The notes under the pieces were generated by a model. The model was not told the DNA's origin and did no database searches. It saw only the letters and a list, made by a program, of their open reading frames with translations. This document shows positions 13,502-20,818 of a stretch of DNA of 29,719 nt, piece by piece. Made by a program: the position numbers and the translations under genes. Origin of the DNA: Nitrolancea sp040255925 (GTDB taxonomy: Bacteria > Chloroflexota > Chloroflexia > Thermomicrobiales > Thermomicrobiaceae); assembly GCA_040255925.1 (NCBI GenBank), contig JBDZVX010000018.1:1-29719 (forward strand). The letters are read 5' to 3'. Numbering within the stretch: the first letter of the stretch is position 1; each line of letters starts with the position of its first letter.

Positions 13502-14890
13502 GTGGCAAGGGAGCGGTATGGGAAGGCACACTATCCGGGGGATGGGATACCCGGGATTGGGAAAGGGGTTGGGGCTCTGCGGATTCTGATGATCGCGCCC
13601 ACGTCGTTCTTCGCCGATTATGGCTGTCATGTTCGCATCCTGGAGGAGACGAGAGCCCTTCAAGCGCTCGGCCACCGCGTCGTCATTTGCACCTATCACA
13701 ACGGATCGGACATCCCCGGCGTCGAGGTCCGGCGATCGATCGATGTCCCCTGGCGGAAACGGGTCGTGGTCGGCTCCTCCCGGCACAAGCTCTACCTGGA
13801 TGGCGTCCTCTCTTGCGAAGTCCTGCGTATGGCATTGCGCTTCAAGCCAGATATCATCCACGCCCATCTCCACGAAGGGGCGCTGATCGGTGGTACGCTC
13901 GCCCGGTTGATCCGGCGGCCGCTGGTGTTCGACTATCAAGGGAGCCTGACCGAGGAGATGCTCGACCACGGGTTCCTCCGCCGGAACGGCCGGATTCAGG
14001 CAGGACTCCGGCGGATCGAGCGCCGCATTAACCGCCTCGCCGACGTCATCGTAACCAGCAGCCACAACGCGCGCGAGCGGTTGATTCAACAGGGACTTGC
14101 CAATGAGCGGCTGACCACGATGTTAGACGCCGTCGATACCGACCGCTTCTCGCCGGCTGCCGTTCCGGATGCGGACCGGCAGGCGCTGCGCCACCTGTTC
14201 GGCCTGCCGCCCGGCGCACGGGTGATCGTGTACCTCGGTCTCCTGGCTCCCTATCAGGGATCCGACCTGCTCCTCCGATCGGCGCGGATGGTTCTCGACC
14301 GAGTGCCGGATGCGTTCTTTTTGGTCATGGGGTTCCCCGGCAACGAGGATTACCGGATCATGGCCGAAGAGCTCGGTCTCGGACGGCGCGTGAGCTTCCC
14401 AGGGCGAATCCCCTATCTCGACGCCCACCGCTATCTGGCGCTGGGGGAGATCGCGGTCGCGCCGAAGATGTCCCTGACCGAAGGAAACGGCAAGCTCTAC
14501 AACTACATGGCTATGGGACTGCCGGTGGTCGCCTTCGATGCACCGGCCAACCGGGAAATCCTTGGCGATCTGGGAGTCTATGCCCACCACGGCGACACGC
14601 GTGATTTCGCCGGCAAGCTCATCGACCTGCTGGAGCAGCCCAAGCAGGCTGCCACGCTCGGCATCCGGCTGCGCGAGCGGGCCGTCCACCGGCTCGCCTG
14701 GAAGCATCGCATCGACGAGTTGCTCGCGGTCTATGAAACGCTGCTTCAGCCGGACCGCAAGATGGATGATGGCAAGAAAGCCAAAGGGATGTCGCATCCA
14801 GCCATCGGCCCGATCATCGTTACCGGACAGCGGGAACCGGAGCCGCGACAACGTGCTGAGCGGGAACTGGAGCTGCCGAGCCGCCGGTAG
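13502..14890 (+). CDS. Glycosyltransferase family 4
   Basis: This GT-B retaining glycosyltransferase is up to 462 residues long. The N-terminal domain starts ILMIAPTSFFADYGCHVRIL and includes DIIHAHLHEGALIGG. The C-terminal GT1-type domain includes VIVYLGLLAPYQGSDLLL and the donor-site EGNGKLYNYMAMGLPVVAFD block, which carries the conserved Glu. The tail after about residue 425 is charged and unconserved. Initiation is uncertain. The GTG at 13502 adds 25 Gly-rich residues that are not part of the fold. A CTG at 13577 (family proteins start M-R-I-L) or the ATG at 13589 are alternatives. It is divergent from the PIG-L deacetylase and convergent with hisS, whose stop is 14 bp away. It may make a capsule or a glycoconjugate; the acceptor is unknown. 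Confidence 0.88.
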   Translation: MARERYGKAHYPGDGIPGIGKGVGALRILMIAPTSFFADYGCHVRILEETRALQALGHRVVICTYHNGSDIPGVEVRRSIDVPWRKRVVVGSSRHKLYLDGVLSCEVLRMALRFKPDIIHAHLHEGALIGGTLARLIRRPLVFDYQGSLTEEMLDHGFLRRNGRIQAGLRRIERRINRLADVIVTSSHNARERLIQQGLANERLTTMLDAVDTDRFSPAAVPDADRQALRHLFGLPPGARVIVYLGLLAPYQGSDLLLRSARMVLDRVPDAFFLVMGFPGNEDYRIMAEELGLGRRVSFPGRIPYLDAHRYLALGEIAVAPKMSLTEGNGKLYNYMAMGLPVVAFDAPANREILGDLGVYAHHGDTRDFAGKLIDLLEQPKQAATLGIRLRERAVHRLAWKHRIDELLAVYETLLQPDRKMDDGKKAKGMSHPAIGPIIVTGQREPEPRQRAERELELPSRR

Positions 14891-14904
14891 CCCCTGATGG
14901 CGGT

Positions 14905-16245
14905 CTAATCGGCCTCCTGAGGCTGGGAGAGCAGAGTGGCGACCGCCAGCGCGATCTCGGTTTGGGGAACGGTGACCGTCTTCCGGGTAGCCATATGACG
15001 AAGCGTGACCGTGCCAGCTTGCGCCTCGTCCGGACCGACGATCGCGGCGATGGGGATCCCCTTCTTGCCGGCGTATTGCAACTGATCCCCCAGCTTATAC
15101 TTCCCACCGAGATAGACCTCAGCCGGAATCCCCGCCTGCCGGAGACGGGTGACCAGTCCCAGCGACTCGTCGATGAGTTCCCCGGAGAAGATCGTTACCA
15201 GGACGCGCGACACGGTCCTCGGCGTCTCCAGAAGGCCCAATTCCGCGATGACATCATGGAGCCGCTCAAGGCCGAGTGAGGCGCCGGTCGCCGGAATCTC
15301 CTCGCCCAGGAACATCCCGATCAAATGGTCATAGCGGCCACCGCCGCCGAGCGAGCCGATATTCGGCTCCTGGACGGTGACCTCGAATACGGGGCCGGTG
15401 TAGTAATCCAGCCCCCGCGCCAAGGCCGGATTGAGGGCGTAGTGGTGCGGCCCAATCGGCATGGCCGCCAGGTACTGAAACAGAGCCTCGAGATCGGCCA
15501 GTGCCGCTTCGGCCATCGGGGTTCCAGCAAGCCTGGCCCGCAACTCCGGAAGGACCTCCTGAGCGGGGCCCTGGATCTCCACGAGATCGAGAACCTTTTC
15601 GGCGGACTCCGTCGTAATCCCAGCGCGGCCCATCTCCTCCCGGACACCCTCGCGCCCGATCTTGGCCAGCTTGTCGATGGCACGGTAGACCGTGGCCGCT
15701 TGCTCGGCCGGGACACCGGCGAATTCGGCCAGGCTCTGCAACAAGCGGCGGTGGCTGATCTGGACCACGAAGTTCGGGATATTGAGCGCGGTGAGGACCT
15801 CGGCCCAAATCGCGATCAGCTCGGCATCGGCGATCATCGAGCGCGTACCGATAATATCGACGTCACCCTGCCAGAATTCACGGTAGCGGCCGGCCTGAGG
15901 ACGGTCGGCCCGGAAGACTGGCGCGATGTGATAGCGCTTGAACGGGAAGACCAGCTTGCTCCGGTGGTTCGCGATGTACCGGGCAAGTGGGACCGTGAGA
16001 TCGTAGCGCAGGCCCACGTTCCGGTCCCCGCGATCTTTGAACTGATAGATGAGCTTCTCATCCTCACCGTACTTCCCGGTGAGCGTCTCCAAATACTCAA
16101 CAACGGGCGTTTCGATCGGCTCAAACCCGTAGCGTTCAAAGACCGTGCGCAGTGTCTCCATGATCTGTTCTCGCAAGAGCATCTGCTCCGGGAGAAAATC
16201 GCGCATCCCCTTCAGGACCTGTGGAATGTGACCCTTCGGCGCCAT
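14905..16245 (-). CDS. hisS: Histidine--tRNA ligase
   Basis: This 446-residue class II aminoacyl-tRNA synthetase charges tRNA-His. Motif 1 lies in the IETPVVEYLETL region (about 44-55). Motif 2 is the FKRYHIAPVFRADRPQAGRY block (102-121) followed by EFWQGDVDIIG. The two HisRS signature peptides are ALARGLDYYTGPVFE (274-288) and the motif 3 segment GASLGLERL (321-329). The C-terminal anticodon-binding domain begins near 345 and includes YLGGKYKLGDQLQYAGKKGI. Length is slightly longer than E. coli HisS. The ATG at 16245 has GGAGG 10 nt upstream. A TATCAT further upstream may be part of its promoter. aspS, often its neighbour, is not present. Confidence 0.97.
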   Translation of the reverse strand: MAPKGHIPQVLKGMRDFLPEQMLLREQIMETLRTVFERYGFEPIETPVVEYLETLTGKYGEDEKLIYQFKDRGDRNVGLRYDLTVPLARYIANHRSKLVFPFKRYHIAPVFRADRPQAGRYREFWQGDVDIIGTRSMIADAELIAIWAEVLTALNIPNFVVQISHRRLLQSLAEFAGVPAEQAATVYRAIDKLAKIGREGVREEMGRAGITTESAEKVLDLVEIQGPAQEVLPELRARLAGTPMAEAALADLEALFQYLAAMPIGPHHYALNPALARGLDYYTGPVFEVTVQEPNIGSLGGGGRYDHLIGMFLGEEIPATGASLGLERLHDVIAELGLLETPRTVSRVLVTIFSGELIDESLGLVTRLRQAGIPAEVYLGGKYKLGDQLQYAGKKGIPIAAIVGPDEAQAGTVTLRHMATRKTVTVPQTEIALAVATLLSQPQEAD

Positions 16246-16412
16246 CTACGTTATCCCTCCATCGCGCGGGGCATCCTGGGCATACCGGCTCATGATACCA
16301 AAGGCATCTCACCTGGTCTCGCGCGGCGTTGGTCGGGTGCCCATCTGGCACCGCTTTTGCGGGTTTTTCATCCTACGCTGACAGATTCGCCAACTTACGA
16401 AAGGAGTTGGTA

Positions 16413-17201
16413 ATGGGTGAAGAAGGCGTCGTCTCTTACGGACCCAATAGCCCGCAGGACATCGAGGGTACCCGGCCAGAGACCATTCGCGCCGAGGAAC
16501 AAGATCTCCGGAACATGATCCGTGACGGCATGGACGTCTACGATGGCGAGCAGAAGAAGATCGGCAAAGTCTCGGCCGTCTCCGAGCCGCTTGATGCGGA
16601 GGGACACTTTTATATTACGGTCGAACGCGGCTTCCTCGGGCTCGGCCAGGATTTGTACATCCCATCGCAGTACCTCTCGGTTTGGAATGACCAAGTAGGG
16701 GTCGAGGTTTCGAAGGGGCATATCGATACGATGGGATGGGATCAGCCACCCGGACAGGAGGCGAGCCCGCCACCGGCTCCTCCGGAAGGCGACGGGGAAG
16801 TAACGTCATCACCAGTATCCGCCCAGCAGACCCCGCCACGGAGCGAATCCAGTGAAGAACAGGTCCAGCAATTTGTTGAAGAGCACGCGGTCGGACGCGG
16901 CGGCGGCCAAGAACAGCAAATCTCCGACGTCTCCTACACGGAAGCGCAGGAGCCGATCGCGATGAACGCCGCCGGTGAAACCGAGGCCCGCGAGGAGATC
17001 AACGCGGGGCAGACGCCTCCGCAGCGGGAAGCCTACGCCACGGAGACCGAGGCCGAGCGAACCGAGGGTACCGGGCCCGCGAATCGTGAGCAGTGGGAGA
17101 AAGCCGGGCGGGAGGAAAAGGGTCCGAAACGGGGATCTCCGGAGTGGGAAGCTCAGGAGCGCGCCCGAGGGGCGGCACCCGATTATACGAAGTACGAGTA
17201 A
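16413..17201 (+). CDS. DUF2171/PRC-barrel-like protein with charged low-complexity tail
   Basis: This 262-residue protein of unknown role starts at an ATG with AAAGGAG 6 nt upstream. An in-frame ATG at 16329 is rejected for lack of a site. Residues 36-105 (IRDGMDVYDGEQKKIGKVSAV ... DLYIPSQYLSVW) form a PRC-barrel/DUF2171-like beta domain of the kind found in stress-related small proteins. The remaining 150 residues are Glu/Gln/Pro-rich, without hydrophobic segments, and should be disordered. A related domain end is encoded at 29565-29719. There is no signal peptide, so it is cytosolic. A terminator lies about 200 bp downstream at 17409-17441. Confidence 0.8.
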   Translation: MGEEGVVSYGPNSPQDIEGTRPETIRAEEQDLRNMIRDGMDVYDGEQKKIGKVSAVSEPLDAEGHFYITVERGFLGLGQDLYIPSQYLSVWNDQVGVEVSKGHIDTMGWDQPPGQEASPPPAPPEGDGEVTSSPVSAQQTPPRSESSEEQVQQFVEEHAVGRGGGQEQQISDVSYTEAQEPIAMNAAGETEAREEINAGQTPPQREAYATETEAERTEGTGPANREQWEKAGREEKGPKRGSPEWEAQERARGAAPDYTKYE

Positions 17202-17408
17202 GAGTCCAGCACGCGCACTCCAGGCCGGTTCTGGCGCTCGCCGGGCCGGCTTCCTGCTTTGGATTCCAATTACCCCTCGCTGTTGGCCAGATTAGTGGAA
17301 CCGTTTTCATGAGACAGACGTATACATCAATAGAGATGATCCCGTGGCCGCTCGACCAGAATCCGAATCAAACTCGCATCGGGGTCGCTCCGTCCCCTCC
17401 CCTTCCCG
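17202..17408. other. Intergenic stretch after the DUF2171 gene
   Basis: About 200 bp separates the DUF2171 stop from the terminator. It holds no convincing frame; the ATG at 17310 has no ribosome site and runs into the terminator hairpin. Together with 17442-17567 it makes the spacer before dnaA. Confidence 0.4.
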
Positions 17409-17441
17409 CACAAATCGGGCCGCTTGGCCCGATTTGTGTTT
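17409..17441 (+). terminator. Strong rho-independent terminator upstream of dnaA
   Basis: A perfect 13-bp stem (17409-17421 with 17426-17438) closes a GCTT loop and is followed by TTT. It isolates dnaA transcription from the upstream DUF2171 gene. The reverse strand lacks a T tract. Confidence 0.85.
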
Positions 17442-17481
17442 CCGGCGAACTATTCCCATCATCGTGACGACGAGGCACAAC

Positions 17482-17510
17482 TTGCCGCGCGCGGCCTGAC
17501 CTGCTAGGAT
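17482..17510 (+). promoter_or_regulatory. dnaA promoter
   Basis: TTGCCG (17482-17487) and TAGGAT (17505-17510) are 17 bp apart. The start of transcription would fall near 17517, giving a 50-nt leader to the dnaA ATG. It directly follows the strong terminator, so this should be the main source of dnaA mRNA. Confidence 0.65.
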
Positions 17511-17516
17511 CGCTTT

Positions 17517-17535
17517 GTACAGTGTACGTACAGTG
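17517..17535 (+). promoter_or_regulatory. Putative operator at the dnaA transcription start
   Basis: GTACAGTG occurs twice (17517-17524 and 17528-17535), exactly 11 bp apart, one helical turn. The overlap forms a perfect TGTACGTACA palindrome (17523-17532). It covers the predicted +1 to +18 of dnaA, where a bound repressor would block initiation. It is not a DnaA box (TTATCCACA). Confidence 0.5.
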
Positions 17536-17567
17536 ACCGGACACGGCGGCTCCGTGAGGGATAAGCA

Positions 17568-18965
17568 ATGCAAGGCAAGCAGATCTGGCAGGCGGCGCTC
17601 GGCGACCTCGAGACGAGGGTATCGCGCGCGAACTTCGAGACCTGGCTGCGCAGTACCCAGATCATTGAACTGCGCGATGACCTGGCCAAGATCGGCGCGC
17701 CGAACAGCTTCGCGGCCGATCAGTTGCGGAGCAAGTTCGCGCCGGATATCCAGGAGGCACTCTCCCTGATCGTTGGGCACCGCGTAGCCGTCGAGTTCGC
17801 GGTGCTGAACAGCAAGCAGACCGGCACTCCCGGCACCACGCACACCACGCGCACCACCGGCCGGAAAGCAGCATCCAAATCCGCCGCCCCGGAGCCCGCG
17901 CCGGCACAGCAACTGGAGCTTACCGGGACGCCCGAACACGGACTCAACCCGAAGTACGTCTTCGAGAAGTTCGTCGTCGGCTCGAACAATCGTCTGGCGC
18001 ACGCCGCGGCGCTCGCGGTCGCGGACCGGCCGGCCGAAAAGTTCAATCCGCTTTTCCTCTATGGCGGAGTCGGTCTTGGCAAGACGCACCTGCTGCACGC
18101 GATCGGTCATCGCGCGCTGGCACGGAACCCGAACCTTAAGATCCGCTATGTCTCCTCTGAGACCTTTACGAATGACATGGTCAACGCCATCCGCCACCAG
18201 CGGAACGAAGAGTTCCGAAACCGGTACCGGACCATCGATATCCTGATGATCGACGATATTCAGTTTATCGCCGGGAAAGAGGGCACGCAGGAGGAGTTCT
18301 TTCACACGTTCAACGCCCTGTATCAGTCGGGCAAACAGATCGTGATCAGCAGCGACCGGCCTCCGAAGGCGATCGCGACGCTCGAAGATCGGCTTCGTTC
18401 CCGGTTCGAGGGGGGTCTGCTGGCCGATGTCCAGCCGCCGGATCTCGAAACCCGCGAGGCGATCCTGGCCGAAAAGGGGGAAGACCTCGGGGTCCTGATG
18501 CCGGCCGATGTGCTCGAATATGTCGCGCAAAAGGTCCAACTCAATATCCGGGAACTCGAAGGAGCGCTGAACAAGATCATCGCGCTGGCTAACCTGTACG
18601 GCCAGCCGATCTCAATGAATCTGGCGGTCCGGGCGCTGACTGATTCCGCGCTCGAAACCCGGCGCCGCCAACTAACCCCGGAGCATGTGCTGGATGCCGT
18701 CACACGCTATTACCGGGTCACTCCCGCCGATTTGCAGGGACCGGGTCGGCGCCGGGATATCGTGATACCCCGGCAGGTCGCGATGTTTCTCATACGCGCG
18801 GAAACGGGGTCATCCTTAGTGGAGATTGGTCAGCGGCTGGGTGGCCGGGACCACAGCACCGTGCTCCATGGGATCGAGAAAGTAGAGCGGCAGATCGAGA
18901 CCGATCAACGGCTGCGAAGCGAAATCATCGCGGTGAAGGAACTGCTCTACACCGGGGACGCCTGA
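17568..18965 (+). CDS. dnaA: Chromosomal replication initiator DnaA
   Basis: This 465-residue ATPase recognises DnaA boxes and opens the replication origin. Domain I (1-80) has IWQAALGDLETRVSRANFET, typical of the DnaB/DiaA contact domain. A Thr/Ala/Pro-rich linker (85-120) is domain II. The AAA+ domain begins NPKYVFEKFVVGSNNRLAHA and has Walker A GGVGLGKTH (166-174) and Walker B ILMIDDIQF (225-233). Domain IV has the signature GGRDHSTVLHGIEKV (425-439) that reads the DnaA box. Length is normal. The ATG is preceded by GAGGGA. dnaN, recF or gyrB do not follow; the next gene is on the opposite strand. No DnaA-box cluster is visible nearby, so the origin need not be here. Confidence 0.98.
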   Translation: MQGKQIWQAALGDLETRVSRANFETWLRSTQIIELRDDLAKIGAPNSFAADQLRSKFAPDIQEALSLIVGHRVAVEFAVLNSKQTGTPGTTHTTRTTGRKAASKSAAPEPAPAQQLELTGTPEHGLNPKYVFEKFVVGSNNRLAHAAALAVADRPAEKFNPLFLYGGVGLGKTHLLHAIGHRALARNPNLKIRYVSSETFTNDMVNAIRHQRNEEFRNRYRTIDILMIDDIQFIAGKEGTQEEFFHTFNALYQSGKQIVISSDRPPKAIATLEDRLRSRFEGGLLADVQPPDLETREAILAEKGEDLGVLMPADVLEYVAQKVQLNIRELEGALNKIIALANLYGQPISMNLAVRALTDSALETRRRQLTPEHVLDAVTRYYRVTPADLQGPGRRRDIVIPRQVAMFLIRAETGSSLVEIGQRLGGRDHSTVLHGIEKVERQIETDQRLRSEIIAVKELLYTGDA

Positions 18966-19041
18966 TACCGGCCAGGTACGCCTGGATGGCGACGGCCCGT
19001 ATCCGCCCCGCTATCCACTCAGCACGGACACGATGAGCCGG

Positions 19042-19788
19042 TCAGTCCTTTGATCGGGTTGTTTCGGCCGGCCGTTCATCAGTCCGGTCTCGGGTCGCCT
19101 CACGGCCCCCACCGGATGAACTATTCCAGCGCTGCCCATTCCCGTTGCCATCGCTGCCCGCCCGCCAGAACGGGACCTGGAAGGGCCGCCCGCTCTGCCC
19201 GGACGCGTTGCGCGCGCGATTGCCTGCGTTCGGCAGCAGCCGCGGCCAGCGGGTGCCAAGCCGTTCGCGGACCTGCTGCACGAACTGGGTTAACGTATCG
19301 GGCTCCATATCAAGTGGATGCTGAACAGTTCCATAGGGCATGGTCGAGTAGCTGTTCTGGGGCACTCGCCCGGTCCCACAATAGGCGCAGGCAGACCAGC
19401 GAAGATCGACCAACCGCTCGCAACCGGAACACGGCTCACGGAGTTCGTACCGGCAGGACGGGCACCAGGCAAAGTCTTCATGGACTGATCGCCGACACCT
19501 GGGGCAGAACGGGGATTCTTCAAGATCCTGAAGCAGGTACTCTTCTTCCAGCGAACGTTGAAAACTCTCCTCCAACGTCTCGCTGGGGCGGAGGATCAGA
19601 TAGATCAGGACCCCGGCGATCGGCAACAGCACGACCACCAGGGTAGAAAAAATCTGCGCCATAGCGCTGCGGCTACGTGACTGGATATCCTGGAACGTCC
19701 AGACGGCGAGAGCGAACCACAGGGCTAAAAAATAGGCACCAACCAGCGCAATGAATAGTTGGACGCCTCGGGCGAGAAGAGCTTCCAT
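19042..19788 (-). CDS. Membrane protein with double zinc ribbon
   Basis: This 248-residue protein has two N-terminal membrane helices (about 9-31 and 45-66), then a helical linker (EESFQRSLEEEYLLQDLEE), then four CxxC knuckles: Cys 95/98, 109/112, 120/123 and 134/137. These form a double zinc ribbon (DZR) on the cytoplasmic side. The last 100 residues are Arg/Gly/Ser-rich and disordered. The function is unknown; zinc ribbons of this type often bind protein or RNA. The start has GGGAG 8 nt upstream. It lies 44 bp after darA and is the last gene of the R3H-tmk-darA operon. Confidence 0.8.
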   Translation of the reverse strand: MEALLARGVQLFIALVGAYFLALWFALAVWTFQDIQSRSRSAMAQIFSTLVVVLLPIAGVLIYLILRPSETLEESFQRSLEEEYLLQDLEESPFCPRCRRSVHEDFAWCPSCRYELREPCSGCERLVDLRWSACAYCGTGRVPQNSYSTMPYGTVQHPLDMEPDTLTQFVQQVRERLGTRWPRLLPNAGNRARNASGQSGRPFQVPFWRAGSDGNGNGQRWNSSSGGGREATRDRTDERPAETTRSKD

Positions 19789-19832
19789 TCTTCAGTCTCC
19801 CTCTGTCCACCCCGCGGGCCGATCTCCGGCGA

Positions 19833-20165
19833 CTAGATGATGCTTTCATAGTGCTGGACATCCAGCACGAAGACCATGGCTCCACCGATTTGGACTTCCA
19901 CTGGGTCGGGCATATAAAATTCGCCCGGTTCCATGATCGGCAGCAACGGATTCACGTACTGCGTCCGGCTATAACAATTCTGCTTGATAATGCGCACAAT
20001 GTCAGGGACCTCTAGATCATCTACGCCGATCAAAACGGTGACATTGTTCTCACGCAAGAATCCGCCCGCGCTATTAATCTGGGTGGAACGATAACCAGCC
20101 TCTCGCAGGGCCGTCAACAGGTTTTCGACATCTTTCCCTTGAATGACCGCGAAAATAAGTTTCAT
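19833..20165 (-). CDS. darA: Cyclic-di-AMP receptor, DarA/PstA type (PII-like)
   Basis: This 110-residue PII-like protein binds c-di-AMP in Firmicutes. It starts MKLIFAVIQGKDVENLLTAL, continues GYRSTQINSAGGFLRENNVT and VLIGVDDLEV, and ends with a hydrophobic MVFVLDVQHYESI strand. The GGFLRxxNVTxLIG segment is the family hallmark and lines the ligand pocket. It has no transmembrane part. The ATG overlaps the tmk stop (ATGA), so the two are translationally coupled; tmk next to darA is a classic pair in Firmicutes. Its presence implies c-di-AMP signalling here, although the cyclase is not in the window. KtrAB at 2269-4457 is a candidate target of the same signal. Confidence 0.88.
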   Translation of the reverse strand: MKLIFAVIQGKDVENLLTALREAGYRSTQINSAGGFLRENNVTVLIGVDDLEVPDIVRIIKQNCYSRTQYVNPLLPIMEPGEFYMPDPVEVQIGGAMVFVLDVQHYESII

Positions 20166-20818
20166 TCTCGTCCCCGCACCATGCTCGCTGCTTCGACACG
20201 TTCCAGCCGCTGGAGCACCGCGCTCCACACTGCTTGTTCAACCACCGCCTGGGGCGCGGTCGCATCAATTACGGACCACTGGCCTGGGTCCGCGCCGGCC
20301 GCGTCCAAGAACCAGTTTCGCACCCGCTCGTGGAACTGGTGCTCATCAGTATCGAGGCGGTTCAACGCCTCACCGGAGCTCGCCTTCCTCGCCAGTCCAA
20401 CTTCCACCGGAACATCGAGCAGGATCACCAGATCGGGCCTGATCCCTCGGCCAACAAACTCCTGGAGCCGGCGAAGGCCGGTGACATCCAGCCCACGGCC
20501 GGCGCCCTGATAGGCGAGCGTCGAATCGATGTACCGGTCGCAGATTACGATCTTTCCGGCGTCCAGCGCCGGAGCGATGACATCAGCCACATGCTGAGCC
20601 CGTGCCGCCATATACAGCAGGGCTTCAGTCTCAGCCGTAATCCCCCACGCGTGATCCGCCAGGACGATCGCCCGGATCGCCTCACCGATGGCGGTCCCGC
20701 CGGGCTCCCGCGTTAAGATCGCATCATACCCTTGCGCGTCCAATACCGCATGAAGACGGCGGGCCTGGGTGGATTTCCCTCCCCCTTCCGGACCTTCCAA
20801 CGCAATGAACAGGCTCAC
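20162..20818 (-). CDS. tmk: Thymidylate kinase
   Basis: This 218-residue enzyme phosphorylates dTMP to dTDP with ATP. The P-loop is GPEGGGKST (9-17), followed by TREPGGTAIGE (36-46), the DRYIDSTLAYQGAGR base/substrate segment (94-108), and an RxxxxG-type lid region around 140-155. Length is normal. It initiates at GTG 20818, overlapping the stop of the R3H ATPase by 4 nt (GTGA), and its own stop overlaps the darA start. Both overlaps mean one tightly coupled operon. Confidence 0.96.
   Translation of the reverse strand: MSLFIALEGPEGGGKSTQARRLHAVLDAQGYDAILTREPGGTAIGEAIRAIVLADHAWGITAETEALLYMAARAQHVADVIAPALDAGKIVICDRYIDSTLAYQGAGRGLDVTGLRRLQEFVGRGIRPDLVILLDVPVEVGLARKASSGEALNRLDTDEHQFHERVRNWFLDAAGADPGQWSVIDATAPQAVVEQAVWSAVLQRLERVEAASMVRGRE

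Noticed and set aside
18966..19041. Replication origin next to dnaA
   Set aside because: Only one DnaA-box-like sequence (CTATCCACT) and no AT-rich unwinding region.
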